This document shows positions 25,815-34,872 of a DNA stretch of 64,000 nt, piece by piece; within the stretch, counting starts at the first letter, position 1; every line of letters starts with the position of its first letter. A model generated the notes under the pieces. That model had not been told where the DNA came from, made no database searches, and saw only the letters and a list, made by a program, of their open reading frames with translations. Made by a program: the position numbers and the translations under genes. This DNA is from Bacteroidota bacterium (GTDB lineage Bacteria; Bacteroidota; Bacteroidia; Cytophagales; Cytophagaceae): positions 1 to 64,000 of the forward strand of contig JAEYZG010000033.1 in NCBI GenBank assembly GCA_023428135.1, read 5' to 3'.

Positions 25815-26684
25815 TTACCCCTTATTTCGCACTTTCTTTTCTATCATATCCCACATTTCGGACTGAATCTCATCAAGGTAACTGAACTCCCCTGCACCTT
25901 TTATCCATTCACCTCCATCTATCGTTACAACTTCCCCATTTATAAAAGATGAAAAATCAGATACCAAAAATGCTGCAAGGTTGGCCAACTCCTGGTGTTC
26001 TCCTGTCCGTCCCAATGGAATCCTTTTTACCAAATTTATTTTTTTACTGACTTCTTCAGGAAACAGCCTGCTCCAGGCTCCTTCCGTTGGAAACGGCCCC
26101 GGAGCTATAGCATTCATTCGGATACCATATTTCCCCCATTCTACAGCCAAGGACCTAGTCAATGTGAGCACTCCGGATTTTGCTATGGCAGAAGGAACTA
26201 CATAGCCGGAGCCTGTCCAGGCGTAAGTAGTTACTATATTCAAAACAGTTCCTTTAATCTTTTCTTTTATCCAGTATTTCCCGAGTGTAAGTGTACAGTT
26301 ATATGTTCCTTTAAGGACAATATCCACTACAATATCAAAGGCCTTACTTGAAAGTCTCTCAGTAGGACTGATAAAGTTTCCAGCTGCATTATTCACAAGA
26401 ATATCAATTACCCCAAACTTTTCTATTGAAACAGAAAGTAGATTTTCAACCTCCAGAATATTTCTGATATCACAAGCCACAGGAAACACTTCTCCCCCGG
26501 TTTCATTTCTCAGCTCTTCGGCAGTCTTTTCCAAGACCTCCAATTTTCTGCTGGCTATTATCACTTTGGCACCCAGGTCCAGAAAATATTTACTCATGGA
26601 CCTCCCAAGCCCAGTCCCTCCTCCGGTAACTAGAATTACCTTGCCTTTTAGTGAGCCTTCTTTTAACATTGGTTGATTGTACAT
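25815..26684 (-). CDS. SDR of the 2,4-dienoyl-CoA reductase type
   Basis: The 289-residue SDR has TGGGTGLGR (about residues 20-28), NNAAGNF instead of NNAG, and TTYAWTGSGYVVPSAIAKSG in the active site. The usual YxxxK is SxxxK, and a tyrosine sits earlier in TTYA. This is the known arrangement of mammalian-type 2,4-dienoyl-CoA reductases, which use that earlier Tyr with Ser and Lys to reduce 2,4-dienoyl-CoA during oxidation of unsaturated fatty acids. IDGGEW near the end fits too. No other beta-oxidation gene is in the window. It is divergent from the aminotransferase gene. Confidence 0.8.
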   Translation of the reverse strand: MYNQPMLKEGSLKGKVILVTGGGTGLGRSMSKYFLDLGAKVIIASRKLEVLEKTAEELRNETGGEVFPVACDIRNILEVENLLSVSIEKFGVIDILVNNAAGNFISPTERLSSKAFDIVVDIVLKGTYNCTLTLGKYWIKEKIKGTVLNIVTTYAWTGSGYVVPSAIAKSGVLTLTRSLAVEWGKYGIRMNAIAPGPFPTEGAWSRLFPEEVSKKINLVKRIPLGRTGEHQELANLAAFLVSDFSSFINGEVVTIDGGEWIKGAGEFSYLDEIQSEMWDMIEKKVRNKG

Positions 26685-26874
26685 ATCAGATTGTTTTAGA
26701 GCTTTTAAATGATTAAGATGAAAGTTTAAAAATAAAATTTTGTTATTACATTTTCGGATTTTTTACTTATCTAATTTGTTTTTGTATTTTAACACGAACT
26801 ACTATTTAGCTTTTAGTGAATATATCATTAACTGTTAATTGAAGTATACCTGAATTTGCTTTACTTGGTTATTA

Positions 26875-28008
26875 ATGATTCCATATAATAAACCTTTCAT
26901 TATTGGAAAGGAACTAGAATATATACGTCAGGCTGTAGAAAGTGGAAAGATTTCCGGAGATGGAAACTTTAGTAAACTTTGTCAATCATTACTTGAAAAA
27001 AGGTTTGGCTTTGGAAAAGTACTCCTGACAAGCTCTTGTACAGATGCACTGGAAATGTCTGCAATCCTTCTTGACATCTCAGAAGGCGATGAAGTGATAA
27101 TGCCTTCCTTCACCTTTGTGTCTACTGCAAATGCATTTATATTGAGAGGCGCAAAAATTGTTTTTGCAGATATAAGACCAGACACTCTTAATATTGATGA
27201 AAGTAAGATAGAAGCTCTGGTTACTCCACGCACAAAAGCTTTAGTAATAGTTCACTATGCAGGCGTTTCCTGTAATATGGAAAAAATATCAGCTATAACA
27301 CAAAAACTTTCCATTGCACTCGTGGAAGATGCCGCTCTGGCTATCGACTCTTATTATAAAGGAAGAGCTCTGGGTTCTTTTGGACAGCTTAGTACCTTGT
27401 CATTTCATGAAACAAAGAACATTATTGCAGGAGAAGGAGGCGCTTTGATCATTAATGACCCTCAGTATTTTGAACGTGCTGAGATTATCAGAGAAAAAGG
27501 CACCAACAGAGCTAAGCTATTTCGAGGAGAAGTCAACAAATATGAATGGGTAGATATAGGATCTTCTTATTTACCATCTGAAATTATTGCTGCCTTTCTT
27601 TATGCCCAGCTTGAAAATATGGATATTATAATAAAGAAGAGAATAATTCTCTGGAATCAATACTTTCAGAAACTTAAACCTCTACAGGATTTATCAGTAG
27701 TTACATTACCTGTACTTTCAGAAGGCGCAACAATGAATGGACAATTATTCTATCTTTTATGTAAAGATGAAAAGGAGCGTAATAGTTTGCTTGAATTTCT
27801 CAATCAACAAAAGATCAAAGCTGTTTTTCATTATCTGCCGCTACATCTAAGTCCATTCTATCTAAATAAGCATGATGGAAGGCTTCTTCCTGTAACCGAA
27901 TCAACAAGCGACCGTTTAATCCGCTTACCTTTGTTTTTCGAGATGAAAGACGAAGAACAAAATTATATAATTACAAAGATTTTTGATTTCTTTAAGATAA
28001 ATCGTTAA
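26875..28008 (+). CDS. wecE: DegT/DnrJ-family sugar aminotransferase, WecE-like
   Basis: The 377-residue PLP enzyme starts IPYNKPFIIGKELEYI, a hallmark of WecE/RffA (dTDP-4-amino-4,6-dideoxygalactose transaminase). SSCTDALEMSA, GDEVIMPSFTFVSTANA, the PLP-stacking VEDAALAID and the Schiff-base lysine in SFHETKNI are present. The enzyme aminates a dTDP-4-keto-6-deoxy sugar with glutamate for surface glycans. The partner genes of the pathway are not nearby. An OmpA-family gene follows after 61 bases on the same strand, possibly co-transcribed. Confidence 0.9.
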   Translation: MIPYNKPFIIGKELEYIRQAVESGKISGDGNFSKLCQSLLEKRFGFGKVLLTSSCTDALEMSAILLDISEGDEVIMPSFTFVSTANAFILRGAKIVFADIRPDTLNIDESKIEALVTPRTKALVIVHYAGVSCNMEKISAITQKLSIALVEDAALAIDSYYKGRALGSFGQLSTLSFHETKNIIAGEGGALIINDPQYFERAEIIREKGTNRAKLFRGEVNKYEWVDIGSSYLPSEIIAAFLYAQLENMDIIIKKRIILWNQYFQKLKPLQDLSVVTLPVLSEGATMNGQLFYLLCKDEKERNSLLEFLNQQKIKAVFHYLPLHLSPFYLNKHDGRLLPVTESTSDRLIRLPLFFEMKDEEQNYIITKIFDFFKINR

Positions 28009-28069
28009 CCCCTGCGCATTTTGCACCAGGATAAAAAAATTACAAAATTTTTAAAACACCAGAATACAC

Positions 28070-29026
28070 ATGAAAAAACAAATTATCGGGATCCTCATTT
28101 CATGCACAGCATTTTCCTGTGTAACGAAGAAGAAATTTGATGATCTAAACGTAAGGAAGTCTGCTCTGGAAGCCGAGAAATCGGAATGTGATGATCTATT
28201 AAAAACTGCTCAGACTCTGAACACAAAGTACTCAATAGACCTTGACAGTCTTTCAAAAGAACGAAGGAGGCTTATAGATGACACTACTCAGACTGGAATT
28301 GTATTAAGAAAAACTCAACGCAATTATAAAAACCTGAATGATACTTACGAACAACTGCTAAGAAATCATGACAGACTTCAGTCCCAAAGCTCTTCTGATA
28401 TAGACAGGATGAGTAAGGATCTTTCCAAAAGAGAAAAAGACCTTTTTGAAACCGAGAAAAAAGTAAATGAGCTTCAGGCAAACCTTCAGGAAAGAGAAGC
28501 TAAAGTAAAGGAACTTGAAAGGGTAATGGCAGAAAAAGACAAAGCTGTAACTGACCTGAAAAACAAGGTGAGTAAAGCTTTGCTTTCATTTAAGGAAAGT
28601 GATCTATCTGTAAATGTGAAAAATGGAAAGGTATATGTATCTCTCAGCGAGCAGCTATTATTTAAATCCGGGAGCACTGATGTAGATAAAAAAGGTGTGG
28701 AAGCTTTGAAAAAATTGGCAGATGCATTGAAGGATCAAAATGACATTAATATATTGGTTGAAGGGCATACCGATGATGTCCCTGTATCTAAGGGTACTGG
28801 AGGCATAAAGGATAACTGGGATCTGAGCGTATTAAGAGCTACTGAAATTGCCCGTATTCTGGGTACTTCAGGGATCAATCCAAGAAGAATTGTAGCTTCA
28901 GGAAGATCAGAATATTCCCCAGTAGCTGAAGGCAAATCTTCTGAAGCAAGGCAAAAAAACAGGCGAACAGAAATCATTTTATCTCCAAAACTTGATGAAT
29001 TATTCCAGATTCTGGAAAATAACTGA
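28070..29026 (+). CDS. OmpA-family outer membrane lipoprotein with coiled coil
   Basis: The 318-residue protein has a signal peptide with lipobox TAFSC (Cys17). A long charged coiled coil follows (about residues 24-175, rich in Glu, Lys, Leu and Asp). The C-terminal OmpA/MotB-like peptidoglycan-binding domain (about 185-305) has GHTDDVPV, LSVLRATEIARIL, ASGRSEYSPVAEG and NRRTEIIL. It should be anchored in the outer membrane by lipid and hold the cell wall non-covalently. A short terminator follows. Confidence 0.9.
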   Translation: MKKQIIGILISCTAFSCVTKKKFDDLNVRKSALEAEKSECDDLLKTAQTLNTKYSIDLDSLSKERRRLIDDTTQTGIVLRKTQRNYKNLNDTYEQLLRNHDRLQSQSSSDIDRMSKDLSKREKDLFETEKKVNELQANLQEREAKVKELERVMAEKDKAVTDLKNKVSKALLSFKESDLSVNVKNGKVYVSLSEQLLFKSGSTDVDKKGVEALKKLADALKDQNDINILVEGHTDDVPVSKGTGGIKDNWDLSVLRATEIARILGTSGINPRRIVASGRSEYSPVAEGKSSEARQKNRRTEIILSPKLDELFQILENN

Positions 29027-29053
29027 TTAAATTATTGTTCCTAGATATAAAAG

Positions 29054-29079
29054 GCTCCGAACCCACCGGAGCTTTTTTT
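29054..29079 (+). terminator. Terminator of the OmpA-family gene
   Basis: GCTCCG/CGGAGC arms (29054-29059 and 29067-29072) are followed by seven T, about 30 bases past the stop. Confidence 0.75.
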
Positions 29080-29155
29080 ATTTCATCCCTACTAAAAATC
29101 AAAACGCTATTTTACTCCTAACGCAAAAACTATTTAGAAAAATTCTAATTAATTA

Positions 29156-29188
29156 TTTGGAACAAGTCTAATTAAATAAGTATATTTG
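29156..29188 (+). promoter_or_regulatory. Consensus promoter of the small gene at 29201
   Basis: TTTG (29156-29159), 21 bases, then TATATTTG (29181-29188) match the Bacteroidetes promoter consensus. Transcription would start within about 10 bases of the ATG, giving a very short leader. Confidence 0.8.
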
Positions 29189-29200
29189 TATAGTAGATCA

Positions 29201-29554
29201 ATGGAAACAACACAAACATATTTAAAAGAGATTTTTGCAACTACTCAGGGAGCTGTTTATCAATGCGATAAAGAGGGTAATTTCCTCCTCGACTTTGCAG
29301 GGCAAACCTCATCTTTTAAATTTCCATGTTTCTTTGCACTTCGTAAGCGCGTAAATCAGATTGATCTTGCAAAAATGCTTTCTAATCCGGATACTTCATC
29401 TGATATTGAAATTATTTGTCCATGTGGAAGCAATCGCGTATTTATCCTTAATACCTTGGAAATCATTCAATTAAAAGACTTATTAAACGGAGCTAAGGTA
29501 ATGATGGAGTTGAACAGCATACTTTTTGAAAGACTTTACCGCGTGGCGGTTTGA
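29201..29554 (+). CDS. Small cytoplasmic protein, unknown function
   Basis: I do not recognise this 117-residue protein. It has no signal peptide. An antiparallel beta segment (AVYQCDKEGNFLLDFAGQ) and a central FKFPCFFALRKRVNQIDL resemble a small binding fold. CPC occurs in IEIICPCGSN, with lone cysteines in YQCD and FPCF. The C-terminal half is helical. The start at ATG 29201 follows from the strong promoter just upstream, whose -7 element would overlap any earlier start. The gene is followed by ferritin on the same strand 120 bases later, so a link to iron or metal handling is possible but unproven. Confidence 0.65.
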   Translation: METTQTYLKEIFATTQGAVYQCDKEGNFLLDFAGQTSSFKFPCFFALRKRVNQIDLAKMLSNPDTSSDIEIICPCGSNRVFILNTLEIIQLKDLLNGAKVMMELNSILFERLYRVAV

Positions 29555-29674
29555 TTTTTTTCTCTCAATCTTTGTTTTTATAAAAAGATTAATTTACCTT
29601 GACAACCTGGGTAAACTATATCCTATTTGCCCCGTTTTGAAATTATACCCTCTGTAAAAGTTAAAGTAGAGATT

Positions 29675-30202
29675 ATGAGAGACATAGTAAGACAAAAAAC
29701 ATCACTTACTGAGGAAGTTGAAATCATCCTCAACGAACAAATAAAATTAGAAGCAAAAGCTTCAGCATTATATCTTGCGATGGCCTCATGGTGCGATCAG
29801 CATGGATTTTTATACAGCTCGGAATTTTTCTACAAACAATCCGGAGAAGAAAGAGAGCACATGCTTAAGATATTTAAATATGTAAATGATGTTGGCGGAA
29901 AAGCATTTTCACCTGAAGTAGCTGGTATTCCTCAAGATTTCGAATCATTAAAATCTGTTTTTGTAGGAGGATTGGAACAAGAAATTGCAAATACTCAGGC
30001 ATTAAACAGAGTTGTTGACCTTTGCTACAAAGTTAAAGATTATACAACTGCTCATTTTATGCAATGGTTCCTAAAGGAGCAAATAGAAGAAGAGTTTATT
30101 TTCAGAAGAGCTCTTGAGCTGTTTGAAGTTATAGGAGAAGAAGGAGTTGGAACCTATATGATTGATAAAAAGATTCCGGATATTAAATACACGCACGAAT
30201 AA
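29675..30202 (+). CDS. ftnA: Non-haem ferritin
   Basis: The 175-residue protein is a bacterial ferritin that oxidises Fe(II) and stores it as a mineral in a 24-mer shell. The ferroxidase ligands are visible: Glu in LNEQIKLEAKAS, ExxH in GEEREHMLKIF, Glu in GGLEQEIANTQ and Glu in LKEQIEEEFIF. No haem-binding Met is apparent at the bacterioferritin position. I prefer ATG 29675 (MRDIVRQK); a TTG start at 29627 would add 16 residues outside the family. A bidirectional terminator follows. Confidence 0.93.
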   Translation: MRDIVRQKTSLTEEVEIILNEQIKLEAKASALYLAMASWCDQHGFLYSSEFFYKQSGEEREHMLKIFKYVNDVGGKAFSPEVAGIPQDFESLKSVFVGGLEQEIANTQALNRVVDLCYKVKDYTTAHFMQWFLKEQIEEEFIFRRALELFEVIGEEGVGTYMIDKKIPDIKYTHE

Positions 30203-30219
30203 TCAAAAATTATTAGAAA

Positions 30220-30252
30220 AAATAAGGAGTGATATTGAATCACTCCTTATTT
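30220..30252. terminator. Bidirectional terminator between ferritin and the [2Fe-2S] protein gene
   Basis: Perfect 14-base arms (30220-30233 and 30239-30252) with loop ATTGA are flanked by A-runs on the left and T-runs on the right. It serves two convergent genes and overlaps the last codons of the minus-strand one. Confidence 0.88.
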
Positions 30253-30524
30253 TTTTCCTCTCCTTCATGAATCTCCTCTAACAATCCGGCCGCTTTTTGC
30301 ACATCCATAAAAAAATGCCAGGAATTTTCCGGCTGTACACAAACTACGGGCCCTAACTTACATCTGTCGGTACAACCCGTCTTTATCACAGCCAAGTTTC
30401 TTAGTTTATGCTCTTTTATTAATCCTTTAAGACTTTTCTGGATCAGCTTCCCCCCTTTTTTTTTGCATTTGCTGCCAGTACATACATAAAATATTTTTTC
30501 CGGTTTCTTGGGTTCTTTACTCAT
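30240..30524 (-). CDS. Thioredoxin-like [2Fe-2S] ferredoxin domain protein
   Basis: The 94-residue protein has the four-cysteine pattern of the thioredoxin-like [2Fe-2S] ferredoxin fold (as in NuoE C-terminal domains and Shethna-type ferredoxins). Cys is present in YVCTGSKCKKKGG (CxxxxC) and in KTGCTDRCKLGPVV (CxxxC). It probably carries electrons or a cluster; the partner is unknown. The C-terminus is a short acidic tail. It converges on ferritin, and its stop codon lies inside the shared terminator stem. Confidence 0.85.
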   Translation of the reverse strand: MSKEPKKPEKIFYVCTGSKCKKKGGKLIQKSLKGLIKEHKLRNLAVIKTGCTDRCKLGPVVCVQPENSWHFFMDVQKAAGLLEEIHEGEEKNKE

Positions 30525-30679
30525 ACCTAAATTTACTGCGTTACGCTTTATGTATCAACACAAAATTATGAATAAAGATTTTATTCTGATTCAGCTTTCC
30601 TTTTAACTGAAGCATAATGACCTTTATAGCCCGTTTCAAACCTTGTTCAGGGATTTATTTATTTTCACTAACTTTCAGA

Positions 30680-31162
30680 ATGATTTATATAATAATGGGT
30701 ATTTCCGGATGCGGAAAAACTACTATTGGCCAGTTACTTTCATCGCATGTAAACCTTCCATTTTTTGATGGCGATAATTTTCACCCCGAAAGCAATATAA
30801 AAAAAATGTCAAGCGGAATTCCTCTTACAGATCAGGATCGATTACCGTGGTTAACCAGTCTCTCCCAGAACATAGCAAATTGGGAGTTGACCGGAGGAGC
30901 TGTATTAGCCTGTTCAGCTTTAAAAGAAGATTACAGACAAATACTATCATCTACCCAAACACCTGTAACATGGATATTTCTCGATGGCAATTTGGACATT
31001 ATTAAGCAACGATTAGATAGCAGAGAGGGACATTATATGCCATCCTCATTATTAAGTTCTCAATTTGGTCTACTGGAAAGACCGCAATATGGCATTCACG
31101 TAAATGTATCTTCCACCCCCGATTTGATCGTTCAGGAAATTTTAAGGAAATTGAAAGCATGA
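30680..31162 (+). CDS. gntK: Gluconokinase
   Basis: The 160-residue P-loop kinase has MGISGCGKTT (about residues 6-15), the sugar-binding DGDNFHP, LTDQDRLPWL, ACSALKEDYRQ and REGHYMPSSLL, all GntK signatures. It phosphorylates D-gluconate to 6-phosphogluconate. I place the start at ATG 30680 (MIYIIMGISG) rather than 30617, giving a usual length. The stop overlaps the gnd start (ATGA), so the next enzyme, which uses its product, is translationally coupled. Confidence 0.93.
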   Translation: MIYIIMGISGCGKTTIGQLLSSHVNLPFFDGDNFHPESNIKKMSSGIPLTDQDRLPWLTSLSQNIANWELTGGAVLACSALKEDYRQILSSTQTPVTWIFLDGNLDIIKQRLDSREGHYMPSSLLSSQFGLLERPQYGIHVNVSSTPDLIVQEILRKLKA

Positions 31163-32580
31163 ATTCATTATCACAATTTGGTATAGTTGGACTTGGCGTT
31201 ATGGGTAAAAGCCTTGCTCTTAATCTGGCAGAAAAAGGGGTAAACGTATCTGTATTTAATAGACACTTAGCAGGTTCGGAAGAAAGCATTGCCGTTAATT
31301 TCGTGAAAGAACAAAGCACTAGAGGCACCATGTGTGGTTTTGATGACCTTAAGGCTTTTGTTACTTCTATTGAAAAACCCAGAAAAATCTTATTAATGAT
31401 TCAAGCAGGTTCTGCTGTTGATCAACAATTAAATCAACTGGTACCTTTGCTTGACAAAGGTGATATCGTTATTGACGGTGGGAATTCATTTTATAAAGAC
31501 ACGAACAAAAGAACAAAACAGCTTAATGATGCCGGTATTCATTTCATCGGTGCAGGCATTTCCGGTGGAGAAGAAGGGGCACGCAAAGGACCTTCAATAA
31601 TGCCGGGTGGAGATAAAGATGCTTATGAGAAAATAGCCGATTATTTAAATCTTATTGCTGCCAAAGACAAATCGGGCAAACCTTGCATTTCCTATATTGG
31701 CCCAGAAGGCTCTGGTCATTTTGCAAAAATGGTCCACAATGGAATAGAATATGCTGAAATGCAAATCTTAACAGAGATTTATTTTCTACTACGCTACTAC
31801 TCACTTTATCCTCCTGAAAAAATTGTAGATTTATTTACTCAATGGCAAAATGAAGGCTTGAATAGTTACCTTCTCGAAATAACAATTACTATATTGAGAA
31901 AAAAAGAAGATGGAATTCTACTTTTAGATAAAATACTGGATAAAGCTGAACAGAAAGGAACAGGAGGCTGGTCAACCACAACAGCCATGGATCTTGGTGT
32001 ACCTTTTTCAACAGTATCAGAAGCTGTAATGGCCAGGGCAATCTCCTCTTTTAAGTCCTACAGACAACAAGTCAGTTCAAGTTATAATAACCATCCTGCT
32101 ACTGCTGTTTCCAATTCTACAGATTCTATTTCAGATATAATAAAAAATGCGTATAAATCAGCGAGAATAATAAACCATGAAACAGGATTTCATTTATTAA
32201 AAGTGGCATCTGCTCAATATAAATGGGATCTAAATCTTGCAGAAATTGCACGCATCTGGACCAATGGTTGCATTATCCGCTCGGAATTAATGGAGCAAAT
32301 AGCTAATACTTTTTTGAAAGAAGATTCAATTCTTTTAGCACCTTTTTTTATAAAAGAATTAAAAGATATACAAAAAGACTTTACACATGTGATATCACAG
32401 GGGCTGACCAATGACATTGCACTGCCTGTGTTATCCTCAGCCCTCAATTATTATTTAGGCTTGAAAACATTAAATTCCGGAGCTAACCTCATTCAGGCAC
32501 AAAGAGACTATTTTGGCGCACATACTTACCAAAGAATTGATAAACATGACAAATATTTCCATACTCAATGGAATGAATAA
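31159..32580 (+). CDS. gnd: 6-phosphogluconate dehydrogenase, decarboxylating
   Basis: The 473-residue enzyme oxidises and decarboxylates 6-phosphogluconate to ribulose 5-phosphate with NADP. GLGVMGKSLALNLAEKG (Rossmann motif, about residues 9-25), GGNSFYKDTNKR, GAGISGGEEGARKGPS and the catalytic KMVHNGIEY are all present, and the C-terminal substrate loop is intact. Length matches the family. It overlaps gntK by 4 bases, so gluconate can be channelled straight to the pentose phosphate pathway. Confidence 0.97.
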   Translation: MNSLSQFGIVGLGVMGKSLALNLAEKGVNVSVFNRHLAGSEESIAVNFVKEQSTRGTMCGFDDLKAFVTSIEKPRKILLMIQAGSAVDQQLNQLVPLLDKGDIVIDGGNSFYKDTNKRTKQLNDAGIHFIGAGISGGEEGARKGPSIMPGGDKDAYEKIADYLNLIAAKDKSGKPCISYIGPEGSGHFAKMVHNGIEYAEMQILTEIYFLLRYYSLYPPEKIVDLFTQWQNEGLNSYLLEITITILRKKEDGILLLDKILDKAEQKGTGGWSTTTAMDLGVPFSTVSEAVMARAISSFKSYRQQVSSSYNNHPATAVSNSTDSISDIIKNAYKSARIINHETGFHLLKVASAQYKWDLNLAEIARIWTNGCIIRSELMEQIANTFLKEDSILLAPFFIKELKDIQKDFTHVISQGLTNDIALPVLSSALNYYLGLKTLNSGANLIQAQRDYFGAHTYQRIDKHDKYFHTQWNE

Positions 32581-32716
32581 AAAAACTTATCACGAATCAA
32601 ACATACATTTATTTATTTCGTAGATTTATACTTAGCAAAATCTATAGAATTCATTTTTCGGCAAGAATACTTTTAAGTACACAGATATTATTATATAATC
32701 TAAACCAATAAAAAAC

Positions 32717-34147
32717 GTGCTATTATCAATTAAAAGACTTAAGATATTAAGTCTCGCTTTTTTATCATATGGGGCAACTTTAAACACAGGTTACACCCAA
32801 ACTGAAAAAGATTTTACCCCACTGGCATATTCATCTGTATATCCAGAGAGTTTTTCAGAAAACTATCGAGAGAAAATTCAAACGCTCGTCTCAAACGAAA
32901 AAACACTGAGTAAAAAGAAAGCATATAGGTTTTATCTAAGCTTATATCAATCAAAAGCTCAATATTTTTCATCCGGACAGATTTACTTTGAAAACCAATT
33001 ACATAAATATGTAAATTCTGTTGCAGAAAAACTTTTCGCAAAAAACCCTTCCATTTTAAGTAAAATTAAAATTTACGTATCAAGAAATACCAGTGCCAAC
33101 GCCTATGCAATGCCTGATGGTACTATATTGATACATGTCGGTTTATTAGCAAGAATAGAAAATGAAGCACAACTTGCAGCCATTATAGCTCATGAAACAG
33201 CACATGTGGAAATACAGCATGCGGTAAAAAATATTTCCAAAATGGAAAACATCAAATCTCAGGAGACCAACTTTGAGAATGATGAAAGAGACAATTTCAG
33301 GAGTTTAAAATATTCCAGAGAAGATGAATTTGAAGCAGATTCAAAAGCAATCCAGTACATGATGAATTCTGAATATGATCCTTCAGAATTACCTAAAATT
33401 CTGGAAATTATTGAGAATGAAAATTACTTTAAAATCGATAAACTTCAGGAAAATCTAAACAAATATCTTTTTTCAGATCTGGTAACACCTGATACTTTAT
33501 GGTTTAAAGAGGACAATTCAGAATCTTCAGAAAAATCTAAGAGCCTTTTTGGTGCAGAAAATGACGATCTTTACAGCACTCACCCTGATATGAACAAAAG
33601 GGTATCTGCAGCGAAAGAAATCCTTAATCTGATTGAATTCAAAGGAACTGATAAAGTAAAAAACCTGATGGGAAACCAGAGTAAGGAAATAAAAAACATT
33701 GCCTTATTTGAATGCATAGAAGGTATGGAGAAAGACGCTGAATACAATACAGGATTATACCTTACACTTTACGCTCTGGAGAAAAATCCGGACAATCTTT
33801 ATCTGAAAACCTCAATAGTTAAAAACTTATACTGGTTAAGTTTTTACAAAGAAATCAATTGTTTGGATAAAGTAATTTCAAATTCAGGAAGAGCATGTAA
33901 AGAAAACTTTGATCTATTCAACACCTTTCTAACCAAAATACCTCACAATGAGCTTAAAAAATTAATGTTTACTTATACAAAGAAAAACCTGGAGTCCTGT
34001 CAGACTAAAGATGATTTCTTCTTTTACTATGGCTTAGGATCTGAAATGTATTTAGGAAAAGACCCAAGCAAATTAATTTTTAACCAATATCTTTTAAAGT
34101 TTCCTTCCGGGAAATTCATCACCACTGCAAAGGCTAAAATTCAATGA
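32717..34147 (+). CDS. M48-family zinc metalloprotease, exported
   Basis: The 476-residue protein begins at GTG 32717 with a signal peptide (about residues 1-27, ending NTGYTQ). The protease domain has the zinc motif HETAH (about residue 158), with the third ligand in SREDEFEADSKA, as in BepA/YggG-type M48 enzymes. These act in the periplasm on misassembled outer membrane proteins. The C-terminal third (residues 320-470) is helical and TPR-like, as in BepA. The gene overlaps the next one by 4 bases, so it is coupled to a lipoprotein and a beta-barrel-like protein, a set that suggests envelope assembly or quality control. Confidence 0.87.
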   Translation: MLLSIKRLKILSLAFLSYGATLNTGYTQTEKDFTPLAYSSVYPESFSENYREKIQTLVSNEKTLSKKKAYRFYLSLYQSKAQYFSSGQIYFENQLHKYVNSVAEKLFAKNPSILSKIKIYVSRNTSANAYAMPDGTILIHVGLLARIENEAQLAAIIAHETAHVEIQHAVKNISKMENIKSQETNFENDERDNFRSLKYSREDEFEADSKAIQYMMNSEYDPSELPKILEIIENENYFKIDKLQENLNKYLFSDLVTPDTLWFKEDNSESSEKSKSLFGAENDDLYSTHPDMNKRVSAAKEILNLIEFKGTDKVKNLMGNQSKEIKNIALFECIEGMEKDAEYNTGLYLTLYALEKNPDNLYLKTSIVKNLYWLSFYKEINCLDKVISNSGRACKENFDLFNTFLTKIPHNELKKLMFTYTKKNLESCQTKDDFFFYYGLGSEMYLGKDPSKLIFNQYLLKFPSGKFITTAKAKIQ

Positions 34148-34872
34148 AAAAACATATCTATATCGGAATTCTTATACTGCTATCCCTTTCTGCATGCAAG
34201 AGAGGATTTGTAGTGATTGAGAAAAGTGAAACATTCCCGAAGGAAAAGGAAAAGTTAAGAGAAAAAGGTATCTTTTACCTTGAGCCTAATGTTACCAGTT
34301 TTCTTATCAGAGATGAAGTTGAGAACCAATTTCTCGCTGCAGAAAAACAGAAAAAAAATGTAAGCAAAGAGATGTTCGCGGCAGGAAGACATGCCGGCCT
34401 TAAAGTTATTGTGCTGGATGAACAAACTGTAAAAAACAGCTATAAAAATCATGCAGAAGAATTGCTTCAATTAAGGAAAGCTATTAACAATGTAACATCT
34501 CTGCAAGAAAACCCCTTGAATAAAGGACGTCGTACTAAGGACAGCTATATTCAACAAAAAGTCTTTATTGGCGCTCCCAGATTTCCTGCAGACTTCGCTC
34601 ATTTGTCAGGGGAACTATCACCATATTTTGGTATTGCAGGAATATTTGCCGTAAATGCAGATCCCAAGAATTCCAGAACAAGAGCATTCATAAGAAATCA
34701 TCAATCTCTTCAATATGGAAAATATTACTACTTCTATCATATAGTAGTGAACATAGAAACTTCTGAAGTGATATATAGAGAGGTTAAACAGGTGCCATAT
34801 AAATTCACCCAAAAATATCTTGGCCCTATTATTTTTGACAGCTATGCTTTATTAAAGAAAAACTTAAAATGA
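34144..34872 (+). CDS. Lipoprotein, unknown, in protease operon
   Basis: The 242-residue protein has a clean lipoprotein signal (ILLSLSAC, Cys18). I do not recognise the mature domain. It is basic, with a helical middle (residues 55-125) and a C-terminal part rich in Tyr (YGKYYYFYHIVVNIETSEVIY). Its start overlaps the protease stop and its stop overlaps the next start, so the three proteins are probably made in fixed ratio and may form a complex. Confidence 0.75.
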   Translation: MKKHIYIGILILLSLSACKRGFVVIEKSETFPKEKEKLREKGIFYLEPNVTSFLIRDEVENQFLAAEKQKKNVSKEMFAAGRHAGLKVIVLDEQTVKNSYKNHAEELLQLRKAINNVTSLQENPLNKGRRTKDSYIQQKVFIGAPRFPADFAHLSGELSPYFGIAGIFAVNADPKNSRTRAFIRNHQSLQYGKYYYFYHIVVNIETSEVIYREVKQVPYKFTQKYLGPIIFDSYALLKKNLK

